In this document: piece by piece, positions 1 to 7,354 of the stretch
Layout: every line of letters starts with the position of its first letter
Position numbering within the stretch: position 1 is the first letter of the stretch
DNA from: JAAFIP01 sp043774625
GTDB lineage: Bacteria > Pseudomonadota > Gammaproteobacteria > Burkholderiales > Burkholderiaceae_C
Length of the DNA stretch: 64,000 nucleotides
NCBI GenBank assembly: GCA_043774625.1
Contig: JAYVTG010000119.1
Span: forward strand, 1 to 64,000
Reading direction: 5' to 3'
Made by a program: the position numbers and the translations under genes
The notes under the pieces: generated by a model
What the model saw: the letters and a program-made list of their open reading frames with translations, nothing else
Told to the model about the DNA's origin: nothing
Database searches by the model: none

Positions 1-162
1 TTGGCGCAGGCGCTGGTGTTCGGGGCCGTAAACGAATGTGAGGGTGCGGCTGGCGACGGTGGAGCTGACGGGGGCGTTGCTGTTGACCAGGGAGCCAAAG
101 AGGATCTCGCGTGGTATGTTGAAGCTGGTGTCAATACTCTCCGCAGTCTGGCTACCCAGCGC
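1..162 (-). pseudogene. Rhs/YD-repeat protein fragment
   Basis: Reading the minus strand from 162 leftward gives 54 open codons that run off the window edge. They contain FGSLVNSNAPVSSTV and end in FVYGPEHQRLRQ, a pattern I recognise from the core of Rhs/YD-repeat proteins. An in-frame TAG lies directly upstream (163-165) and no ATG precedes the conserved part, so the visible piece is the 5' end of a truncated Rhs remnant rather than an intact start. Rhs proteins are large secreted polymorphic toxins; this fragment has no demonstrable function. The identification is from sequence character only. Confidence 0.5.
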
Positions 163-175
163 CTACAATGAGAAT

Positions 176-653
176 ATGAAATTTCGTGTTTATGTCGAAA
201 CCTCGGTCATCAGCTATTTGACAGCCCGGCCCAGCCGCGATTTGAGCATCGCTGCGCGCCAGCAAAGCTCCTTGGAACTATGGGAATCGCAAGATCGCTA
301 TGAACTCGTGGTGTCTGATCTGGTTTTATCCGAAGCTGCTGCTGGGGATGCAGGAGCCGCTTTGGCCAGACACGCTAGGATGAATGACTTGCTGGTCTTG
401 CCGGTCGATGACGACGCGCAGGCCGTGGCCGATGCCCTGGTGGCACGTGACGCCATGCCGGCTGCGGCCTATGCCGATGCTTTGCATATCGGGATTGCCG
501 CTAGCCACCAGATTGAGTGATCGGCAGTTGGAATTTTCGGCATATTGCCAGTGTCTGGGCACGCAGCCGTATCGAGGCTGCGCTGAGCGACCTGGGCTAT
601 CCCAGCTGCCGCATTGCCACCCCGATGAATTGACCGAAGGAGAATTGCAATGA
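176..653 (+). pseudogene. PIN-domain (VapC-like) toxin, frameshifted
   Basis: The reading frame starts at ATG 176 (MKFRVYVETSVISYLTARPS) with the PIN signature VETSVISYL and the second acidic block SDLVLSEAAAG and AYADALHIGIAA. It hits a stop at 518-520, just after the helix with the third acidic residue. The expected family tail continues in another frame (TWNFRHIASVWARSRIEAAL, about 532-590) and then in a third (PDELTEGELQ, stop 651-653). Restoring one base near 521-531 and one near 611 would give a full-length PIN ribonuclease whose stop overlaps the next start by ATGA. PIN proteins of this family are toxins of type II modules. The gene is a double-frameshift pseudogene or carries two sequencing errors. 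Confidence 0.7.
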
Positions 654-847
654 CCATGAAACAACCGGACGCTGTACTGCAAGAGATATGGCAAATTAAA
701 GATGCTGCGTTTGAAGCGGCAGGGCGTGACAGCCAACGCTTTGTACAACAGTTGCGTGTACGCAGTGTACAACTGCGCGAAGGCTTTGCATTGCGCCCTT
801 TGCATGTCAAATCTCAGGCCCCTCGGGTGCCTGTAAGACCAAGCTAA
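650..847 (+). CDS. Small antitoxin-like partner of the PIN protein
   Basis: This gene encodes 65 residues beginning MTMKQPDAVLQEIWQIKDAA. Small proteins with the pattern LxEIWxIKD...RxxxQxLR are commonly found directly downstream of PIN-domain toxins and are assumed to be their antitoxins. The start at 650 overlaps the stop of the ancestral toxin frame (ATGA), which supports translational coupling; an internal ATG at 656 is an alternative. No DNA-binding fold is evident. Since the toxin is broken, the protein may no longer be under selection, and its C-terminal half (HVKSQAPRVPVRPS) is low in recognisable content. Confidence 0.55.
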   Translation: MTMKQPDAVLQEIWQIKDAAFEAAGRDSQRFVQQLRVRSVQLREGFALRPLHVKSQAPRVPVRPS

Positions 848-1004
848 TCTACTTCGTAGGTATCGGGTGCTTCTTGCGACTGATACACTTTACGGCTGAA
901 TCAGCTGTAAAAAGTACTGCATGCCACCGTATTGATTGTGTAGCTAGCTATGCAATATGTAGCGGATTCTTTAAATTCATACTCAATCAGAGTAATGTCT
1001 CACC

Positions 1005-1649
1005 ATGCTTGAACTCAAAAACATCAGTAAAAAATGGGGTGACCGCATGCTGGCCAAAGACATCAGCCTGCGCGTAGCGCCGGGCGAGATTGTCGCCTTG
1101 CTGGGCCCATCGGGCAGTGGCAAAAGCACTTTGCTGCGCATTACTGCGGGTCTGGAAAAACCCGACGCTGGCAGTGTGTGGATGGACGGGCGGGACATCA
1201 GCGCAACACCTCCAGAGCAACGCGGTTTTGCATTGATGTTTCAAGACTTTGCGCTGTTCCCGCATTTGAACGTGCTGGACAATGTGGCCTTTGGCTTGGT
1301 AGAGCAAGGCATGGCCAAACCACTAGCGCGCAAGCGTGCGCAAGACATGCTCGCCCTCTTCAGTTTGGCAAGCCATGCCCATGCCAAAACCTGGCTGCTG
1401 TCGGGTGGGGAGCAGCAGCGCGTGGCGCTTGCACGGGCTTTGATCACCGCACCGCGCGCGCTGCTGTTGGACGAACCGTTTTCTGCTCTGGATGCACAGC
1501 TGCGTAGCGCACTACGCGATGAGTTTTATCAACGGATAAAAACTGCAGGCATGGCCACCTTGCTGGTGACCCACGACGAGGCCGAGGCACGCGCCATGGC
1601 CGGCCGTGGCTTGCAGCTGGTGGCAGGTCAGTTGGTAGACCTGTGGTGA
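1005..1649 (+). CDS. ABC transporter ATP-binding protein (PotA/ThiQ class), orphan
   Basis: The 214-residue protein is a complete nucleotide-binding domain: Walker A GPSGSGKST near residue 35, Q-loop FQDFALFPHL, signature LSGGEQQRVALARAL, Walker B ALLLDEPFSALD and a switch histidine in LVTHDEAEA. The sequence is closest in style to the spermidine/iron/thiamine importer ATPases, but it lacks the C-terminal TOBE domain of PotA or FbpC and has the short length typical of ThiQ. No permease or binding protein is adjacent, so the substrate cannot be named. Its 3' end overlaps the convergent carboxyltransferase gene by 22 bp. The start is the first ATG before the conserved LKNISKKWG. Confidence 0.8.
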   Translation: MLELKNISKKWGDRMLAKDISLRVAPGEIVALLGPSGSGKSTLLRITAGLEKPDAGSVWMDGRDISATPPEQRGFALMFQDFALFPHLNVLDNVAFGLVEQGMAKPLARKRAQDMLALFSLASHAHAKTWLLSGGEQQRVALARALITAPRALLLDEPFSALDAQLRSALRDEFYQRIKTAGMATLLVTHDEAEARAMAGRGLQLVAGQLVDLW

Positions 1650-3460
1650 GTGCTGGCATCCAGGGCCGACAGCACCCAGTCGCGGGTCAGCGCGGGGTCA
1701 ATCACCGCGTCTATCTCCAGCGTAGTGGCCATATTGATGGCACTGCCATTGTCATATTGTTGGCCCAATAGTTTGTCGAATAAAGCCTGGCGCTCGGGGC
1801 CTTTGGGCACGGCCTCTAGCTCACGCCTGTAGCCCAGGCGCACAGCGCCCTCCAAACCCATCGCGCCAAACTCCCCAGTGGGCCATGCTGCCGTAAAGAT
1901 GGGTGAATGAAAACCACCCGCCGTCATTGCCATAGCGCCGAGGCCATAGCCTTTGCGCAGCACCACACTCATGTATGGTACTTTTAGCTGAGCAGCAGCT
2001 ATAAACATGGCACTTGCACGGCGCACCTGGGCCGTGGCTTCGGTGTCAGGCCCCACCATAAAGCCCGGTGTGTCTACCAGGCTGACGATGGGCAAACCAT
2101 GCGCGTTGCACTGCTGCATAAAGCGAACGGCTTTATCAGCCGCGTCTGCATCTATGGCACCACCCAGGTGGTTCGGGTTATTGGCCAAGATACCCATGGG
2201 CCGCCCGGCAATACGCGCCAATGCCGTGTGGATACCTATGCCAAAGCCGGTGCGCAAGTGCAAGAGCGAGCCCACGTCGGCAACGCCTACCATGGCATCG
2301 CGCGTGTCGTACACACGCAGGCGGTTCTGGGGCACGACATCGCGCAAGAGTTGGGTAGCTGGTACGGTAAAGTCTTTCACGCGCCCCTGAAAAAACGACA
2401 GGTATTGCTTGGCAATTGCCACCGCCTGCGCCTCGGTTTCTACCAAAATATCCAGCACCCCATTGTGGTACTGCGTAGTGGAAGGGCCGATATCTTCGGG
2501 CTGAAAAACGCCCAGTCCACCACCCTCCACCATGGCCGGACCGCCCATGCCGATGTTGCTGCTGTGGGTGCCAATAATCACGTCGCTGCAGCCCAGCAAA
2601 GCCGCATTGCCTGCAAAGCAGCGCCCAGCCACTATGCCCACCACGGGCACCTGGCCACTCAGCCGCGCATAGCTGGCAAAGGTGGTGACATGCAGGCCTG
2701 CAACGATCGGCATGTCGGTGTCGCCCGGCCTGCCGCCACCGCCTTCGGCAAACAGCACCACAGGCAGTTTGTTTTGCAGTGCAATGCCCAGCAGTCGGTC
2801 GGTCTTTTGGTGGTTGCGCATGCCCTGGGTGCCTGCCAGTACGGTAGCGTCATAAGCCATCACCACGGCTTTGGACTTTTCTGCTCCAAACAATGCGCCG
2901 TTGATATTGCCAATGCCGGTCACCATGCCATCGGCGGGCGTGTTGGTTATCAAATCTTCTTCGCTGCGCCTACTGCGCTGCGCGGCCACGGCCAAGGCTC
3001 CGTATTCGATAAAGCTGCCTGCATCACACAAATCGGCCACGTTCTCTCGCGCGGTGCGCAGACCCAAAGCGTGACGCTTATCGACAGCTTGCGGGCGCGC
3101 GTTATCCAGTGTGGATGCGTGGCGGTTGATCACACTTTGCAGATCAGCACGTGGCGGCTGGGCAGTTTGAACCGTATTGACGGGAGCAGAAGTCAAGTCT
3201 GTAGCAGCACCCCACACCGAGGAGCTGGAGCGTATCAAGTCAGACATGGGTTCTGACATGCACAGCACGTCCCCCTCGTTGACTGTTTCACCTGTCGCGT
3301 ACAAAATTTCGCGTATACGTCCATCTGCGCTGGCTCGCAATTCGTGCTCCATCTTCATCGCTTCCAGAATGACCAGCACGTCCCCAGCTTGCACCATCGT
3401 ACCGGGCGTTACGCGCCATTGAACAATTTGAGCCTGTAATGGTGAGCGTGTGGGTTGCAT
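1628..3460 (-). CDS. Biotinyl-domain/carboxyltransferase fusion (acyl-CoA carboxylase subunit)
   Basis: The protein (610 residues from ATG 3460) carries an N-terminal biotinyl/lipoyl domain with EAMKMEHEL, where Lys36 would be biotinylated, followed from about residue 130 by a carboxyltransferase of the acetyl/propionyl-CoA carboxylase beta family. Glycine-rich CoA-binding stretches such as GGGGRPGDTD, GRCFAGNAALLG and SNIGMGGPAMVEGGG are visible. Such enzymes move a carboxyl group from biotin to an acyl-CoA. Fusion of the carrier to the carboxyltransferase, rather than to biotin carboxylase, is unusual, and no biotin carboxylase gene is in the window. A GTG 16 codons upstream would overlap the AEC gene; the first ATG is preferred. 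The substrate is unknown. Confidence 0.75.
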   Translation of the reverse strand: MQPTRSPLQAQIVQWRVTPGTMVQAGDVLVILEAMKMEHELRASADGRIREILYATGETVNEGDVLCMSEPMSDLIRSSSSVWGAATDLTSAPVNTVQTAQPPRADLQSVINRHASTLDNARPQAVDKRHALGLRTARENVADLCDAGSFIEYGALAVAAQRSRRSEEDLITNTPADGMVTGIGNINGALFGAEKSKAVVMAYDATVLAGTQGMRNHQKTDRLLGIALQNKLPVVLFAEGGGGRPGDTDMPIVAGLHVTTFASYARLSGQVPVVGIVAGRCFAGNAALLGCSDVIIGTHSSNIGMGGPAMVEGGGLGVFQPEDIGPSTTQYHNGVLDILVETEAQAVAIAKQYLSFFQGRVKDFTVPATQLLRDVVPQNRLRVYDTRDAMVGVADVGSLLHLRTGFGIGIHTALARIAGRPMGILANNPNHLGGAIDADAADKAVRFMQQCNAHGLPIVSLVDTPGFMVGPDTEATAQVRRASAMFIAAAQLKVPYMSVVLRKGYGLGAMAMTAGGFHSPIFTAAWPTGEFGAMGLEGAVRLGYRRELEAVPKGPERQALFDKLLGQQYDNGSAINMATTLEIDAVIDPALTRDWVLSALDASTHHRSTN

Positions 3461-3483
3461 GCAAGCATTGTGCAGCAAGTCGT

Positions 3484-4437
3484 CTAGGCGATCAAAGGCA
3501 CCAACCACAGCACTAAAGCCACCGATGCCAGGGCCATCAGCGATGACACCGCAACACTCGCCGTGACCAGGTCTTGAGCGGCGTCGTAACGCTGTGCAAA
3601 CAAGAATACGTTAGCCCCCATTGGCAGCGCAGCGGTAACCGCCATGACGGTAAGCGGTAGTCCGTGCAGACCTAAAAGCATGCCATTCAGTACCACCAAT
3701 ACCGGATGACCGAAATTCTTGAGCAAGGACAAGCCCAGCGCCGTGCGCAAATGGGTACCCACAGGCGTGCTGGCCAGGGTGATACCCACCAGCACCACAG
3801 CCAGGGGGCTAAAGGCGGTGCCCAGCATGTGCAGCGGTTTGTCTATGACTGTAGGAATGCCCCAGCCGGTTTGCGCGTACAGCAGCCCGGCGATGATGGG
3901 AATGGTGACGGGCTGCAGCAGAGCATTGCGCAAGGCCAGTAAGGCGGTTTGCAATACATGCGGCTGCGCATCCAGCGGCAGCGCAAGGCGATTTTCTCGC
4001 GCCACCACCAATTCCAAAATAACCGACGCAGCAGTGAGCATGATCAGTGCATGCACCGACACCAGGCTGAGCAAAATCGCCAAGCCCTGTTCGCCATAAG
4101 CAAAGCCAATCAGTGCAATACCGATCATCACCGTGTTGCCATACGTGGCGGCCAGGCCCAGCACGGCACCGCGACGGTTCACGCCCGCCATCGCCAATAC
4201 GATGCCATACAAAACTGCCATGGCACCCAGGTACGCCACCAGCGGTTTGAGCTGCAAATTGTCTACATGCATATTGGCCATGGTGCGAAACAACAACGGT
4301 GGCAAAAACACGTTGAACGCCAGATTGCTGAGGTCTTTTACCGACGCAGCCTTTATAAAACCTGCGCGACCAGCTATAAAACCAATAGCAATCAAAATAA
4401 CGACAGGCAGCAATGCAGCAAATACAGGATGGTTCAT
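3484..4437 (-). CDS. AEC-family transporter (auxin efflux carrier type)
   Basis: The 317-residue protein is highly hydrophobic with about ten membrane helices. The N-terminal helix LLPVVILIAIGFIAGRAGF and the following LSNLAFNVFLPPLLFRTMA match the AEC (PF03547) family, inner-membrane carriers that export or import organic acids such as malate or malonate in bacteria. It lies head-to-tail upstream of the carboxyltransferase gene, 23 bp away from that ATG, so both may be co-transcribed; a carboxylated acid could be the transported compound, but that is inference. It is divergent from the drug-exporter gene, with only 34 bp between the starts. Confidence 0.8.
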   Translation of the reverse strand: MNHPVFAALLPVVILIAIGFIAGRAGFIKAASVKDLSNLAFNVFLPPLLFRTMANMHVDNLQLKPLVAYLGAMAVLYGIVLAMAGVNRRGAVLGLAATYGNTVMIGIALIGFAYGEQGLAILLSLVSVHALIMLTAASVILELVVARENRLALPLDAQPHVLQTALLALRNALLQPVTIPIIAGLLYAQTGWGIPTVIDKPLHMLGTAFSPLAVVLVGITLASTPVGTHLRTALGLSLLKNFGHPVLVVLNGMLLGLHGLPLTVMAVTAALPMGANVFLFAQRYDAAQDLVTASVAVSSLMALASVALVLWLVPLIA

Positions 4438-4471
4438 GGGCTACAGTTTAGGCGTGTTACGCTTCAAATCT

Positions 4472-5662
4472 ATGCACTCGAATTTAGTTGTTTTATTTTT
4501 AAGCCTTTTTCTGGGCATTCAGCCCATCACCACCGACCTGTATTTACCGGCTCTGCCCGCCATTACCGAAGGTTTTGGGGCCAGCATGTCGCAAGCCCAA
4601 CTCACCCTGACCGCGTTATTGCTAGCCTTTGGTGTGTCGCAATTGGTGTGGGGCCCTTTGTCTGACAAATATGGTCGCAGGCCTGTGCTGATTGCAGGCA
4701 TGGCTGCGTATGCGGCTGCATCGTTGGGCAGCGTATTTGCTGCGAATATCGAGTCATTGATTGGCTGGCGCATGGTGCAAGGTGCGGCCATGGGCGGTGC
4801 GGTGACCTGTGCACGTGCGATGGTGCGTGACTTGTATGCACCTATTGATGGCGCAAAGTTTATGAGCAAGGGTTTGAGCGGTTTGGGTGTGATTGCCTGC
4901 CTGAGCGCGCCGCTGGGCGGTGCATTGAGCGATTGGCTGGGCTGGCGTTTTGCCTTGCTGTCGCTGGCAGTGTTTGCCGTTTTCACCCTGGTGCTGGTGG
5001 TGCTGAAGTTTAAAGAGACACTACCCTCGCCCAATCCACAAGCCTTGCAACCCGCCAGAATGCTGGGCACCTGGAAGATGATTGCCAGCAACTCCACATT
5101 TTGGGCATACGCCATGCTGGCGACCACATCCTATGGTGGCTTGTTCACGTTCCTGGCTACGTCGTCTTTTGTGTTTATCAAGGTGCTGGGCCTGAGTAAA
5201 ACGCAGTACGGTTTGGTCATGTTCAGCATGTCGCTGTCCTACATCATTGGCACTTTTATGTGCCGGCGTATGCTGGTGCGCTGGGGGGTGGTGCGCACCG
5301 TGCGTGTGGGGGGCGTGCTGACCCTGGTTGCAGGCGTGTCGATAGCATCACTGGCCTGGGCGGGCGTGCACACGGTGTGGGCCATCATGCTGCCGTTTTA
5401 TGTGTTTATGCTGGGGCACGGCGTGCACCAGTCGTGTGGGCAGTCTGGCAGCGCGGGGCCGTTTCCGCAGGCGGCAGGCGCAGCGGCGGCATTGGCGGGG
5501 TTTTGCATGATGGTGGCCGCCTTTGCGATGGGCGGCTGGATTGGCACGCATATGGACGGCAGCGTGCGGCCATTGGCATATGGCGTGGCGTTTTGGGCAG
5601 GGTGTATTGTGTTAACGGCTTGGGTTTTGGTGCAGCGCTATGGTGAACCCGTTAAAACCTGA
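4472..5662 (+). CDS. Bcr/CflA-type MFS multidrug exporter
   Basis: The 396-residue protein has twelve predicted membrane helices. Helix 1 contains IQPITTDLYLPALPAI, the characteristic Bcr/CflA motif, and the loop 2-3 motif WGPLSDKYGRRPVLIAG is the conserved MFS motif A. Members are proton-driven exporters of drugs (bicyclomycin, chloramphenicol) or small metabolites. The ATG at 4472 is chosen because it directly precedes the first helix; longer versions of the frame upstream run antisense to the AEC gene. The last 23 bp overlap miaA, so the two genes are probably translated in one transcript. Confidence 0.85.
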   Translation: MHSNLVVLFLSLFLGIQPITTDLYLPALPAITEGFGASMSQAQLTLTALLLAFGVSQLVWGPLSDKYGRRPVLIAGMAAYAAASLGSVFAANIESLIGWRMVQGAAMGGAVTCARAMVRDLYAPIDGAKFMSKGLSGLGVIACLSAPLGGALSDWLGWRFALLSLAVFAVFTLVLVVLKFKETLPSPNPQALQPARMLGTWKMIASNSTFWAYAMLATTSYGGLFTFLATSSFVFIKVLGLSKTQYGLVMFSMSLSYIIGTFMCRRMLVRWGVVRTVRVGGVLTLVAGVSIASLAWAGVHTVWAIMLPFYVFMLGHGVHQSCGQSGSAGPFPQAAGAAAALAGFCMMVAAFAMGGWIGTHMDGSVRPLAYGVAFWAGCIVLTAWVLVQRYGEPVKT

Positions 5663-6647
5663 TTACATTTGCCTGGCTGGCCCCACAGCCAGCGGCAAAA
5701 GTGCGGCGTCTATGCTGATCGCGCAGCACCATGCGGTAGAGATTATCAGCGTGGACTCTGCGCTGGTGTTTCGCGGCATGGACATTGGCACGGCAAAACC
5801 TACAGCCGCTGAGATGGCCGCCGTGCCGCACCATCTCATCAATATCTTAGACCCGCTGCACAGCTACAGTGCGGCGCAGTTTGCAATCGACGCCAAGCGT
5901 TTGATTGGCGAGATACGCGCACGGGGCAAGCTGCCCTTGCTGGTGGGCGGCACCATGCTGTACTTCAAAGCGCTGTTGCAAGGCCTGGACGACATGCCAC
6001 CGGCTAACCTGGCGGTGCGTGCGCAGATTGACCTGGAGGCTGCCACCCAAGGCTGGCCTGCGCTGCATGCCAAGCTGGCTGCGGTGGACGCAGTGACGGC
6101 GGCGCGGCTGAACCCGAACGACTCGCAACGCATACAGCGTGCGCTGGAGGTGTTTCGCAGTTCGGGGCGGCCTTTATCATCATTTCACCAATCAAAAGTG
6201 CCAAATGCCAGCGTGGAATATGCGCAAGCAGCTACTAAGTTAATAGCAAATACGGCTTCACGCACTCCTCTCATCTCGCTCGAACCGCTTGACCGCGCCT
6301 GGTTGCACGAGCGTATTGCGCAGCGCTTGCAAGTCATGTTGCGCAGTGGTTTGGTTGATGAGGTGCAAGCCTTGCGTGCACGCGGCAACTTGAGCGTGGA
6401 CATGACATCCATGCGCTGCGTGGGTTACCGGCAAACCTGGGAATATCTGGATGCGCGCCACGCGGGGCACCAGACCGCGATCTCTGAAAAGGAACTGCTA
6501 GACCGCTGTATCTTCGCCACACGCCAGCTCGCCAAGCGGCAAATCACCTGGTTGCGCAGCATGCCGGACCGGCACATCGTCGCTTGCGATCAACCCCAGG
6601 CTGCGCAAGCCGTGCTGGAATTGGTAAATTCATGGCTAGCGACCTGA
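5640..6647 (+). CDS. miaA: tRNA dimethylallyltransferase MiaA
   Basis: MiaA transfers the dimethylallyl group of DMAPP to N6 of A37 in tRNAs reading codons that begin with U. The P-loop LAGPTASGKSAAS starts the 335-residue protein, followed by SVDSALVFRGMDIGTAKP and the conserved DDMPPA and RCVGYRQTWEYL blocks. Between the FRSSGRPLSSFHQSK block and PLISLEPLDRAWLHERI lies an insertion, residues 190-203, encoded by a copy of the 42-bp repeat (6207-6248) and translated ASVEYAQAATKLIA. This sits where the family normally has a short variable loop. The start overlaps the exporter gene. Confidence 0.93.
   Translation: MVNPLKPDYICLAGPTASGKSAASMLIAQHHAVEIISVDSALVFRGMDIGTAKPTAAEMAAVPHHLINILDPLHSYSAAQFAIDAKRLIGEIRARGKLPLLVGGTMLYFKALLQGLDDMPPANLAVRAQIDLEAATQGWPALHAKLAAVDAVTAARLNPNDSQRIQRALEVFRSSGRPLSSFHQSKVPNASVEYAQAATKLIANTASRTPLISLEPLDRAWLHERIAQRLQVMLRSGLVDEVQALRARGNLSVDMTSMRCVGYRQTWEYLDARHAGHQTAISEKELLDRCIFATRQLAKRQITWLRSMPDRHIVACDQPQAAQAVLELVNSWLAT
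6207..6248 (+). repeat. 42-bp interspersed repeat, copy in miaA
   Basis: The copy begins GCCAGCGTGGAATATGCGC and ends AATAGCA. It is read in the forward frame as ASVEYAQAATKLIA and adds 14 codons to miaA without a frameshift. Confidence 0.9.
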
Positions 6648-6684
6648 CTCACCATTCCAACTCTATTTACTCCCTACCCGCTTC

Positions 6685-7341
6685 ATGGCACTAACTATCA
6701 CTGGCTTGGCCAAACACTACGACGACGTAGCGATCTTTCAAAACGTGTCGCTCAGCGTGGCTACAGGCGAATTTGTCGCCATAGTGGGCGAATCGGGCGT
6801 GGGCAAATCAACCTTGCTCAACTGCATGGCCGGGCTGGACACTTGGGACGCGGGCAGCATAGACGTAAACAGCAGCTTGCTGGACGGCATGAACGCTGAG
6901 CAACTGGCCGTATGGCGCAGAAGCAGCGTGGGTTTTGTTTTTCAGGCCTTTCACGTGTTGCCGCATTTGGATGTGGCGCAAAACATCGGTCTGCCCATGA
7001 TGCTGCTGGGCGCAAGCAAGGCCGACATCCACACCCGCGTGGCGCACATGCTGGCGGCAGTGGGCTTGCAAGGCATGGGCCCACGCCTGCCCCAGCAATT
7101 GTCTGGCGGCCAGTTGCAGCGCGTGGCCATTGCACGTGCCCTGGTGCACCGCCCGCCTCTGGTGCTGGCCGATGAACCCACAGGCAACCTGGACCCCACC
7201 ACCGCCGCCCGAGTGATGGACGTACTGGCCGCGCAAACACGCGAAAGCGGTGCGTCTCTGGTGCTCGTTACCCATTCAGAAACCGCAGCCCAGCGGGCCG
7301 ACCGTGTGCTGCATTTGCGTGCCGACGGCATCGTGGCCTAG
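6685..7341 (+). CDS. ABC transporter ATPase, LolD/AttE type
   Basis: The 218-residue ATPase shows Walker A GESGVGKST, signature LSGGQLQRVAIARAL, Walker B LVLADEPTGNLDP and the H-loop LVTHSE. The DEPTGNLD form and length are those of the LolD/MacB/FtsE-type ATPases that pair with FtsX-domain permeases. The permease gene follows after 13 bp and a secreted AttH-like protein gene overlaps that one, giving the arrangement of the Agrobacterium attEFGH cluster. The complex would energise a mechanotransmission or export process at the inner membrane; its substrate is not known. Confidence 0.85.
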   Translation: MALTITGLAKHYDDVAIFQNVSLSVATGEFVAIVGESGVGKSTLLNCMAGLDTWDAGSIDVNSSLLDGMNAEQLAVWRRSSVGFVFQAFHVLPHLDVAQNIGLPMMLLGASKADIHTRVAHMLAAVGLQGMGPRLPQQLSGGQLQRVAIARALVHRPPLVLADEPTGNLDPTTAARVMDVLAAQTRESGASLVLVTHSETAAQRADRVLHLRADGIVA

Positions 7342-7354
7342 CCATGCACACCCC

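Noticed and set aside
2099..3256. A 385-codon open frame on the plus strand
   Set aside because: It is antisense to the carboxyltransferase gene, whose conserved motifs lie on the minus strand. The translation is rich in His and Gln with no domain, typical of GC-driven shadow frames.
4349..4390. Possible decayed 42-bp repeat in the AEC transporter gene
   Set aside because: The 3' 29 bases resemble the repeat, but the encoded GFIAGRAGFI is a normal conserved N-terminal motif of AEC carriers and the 5' third does not match.
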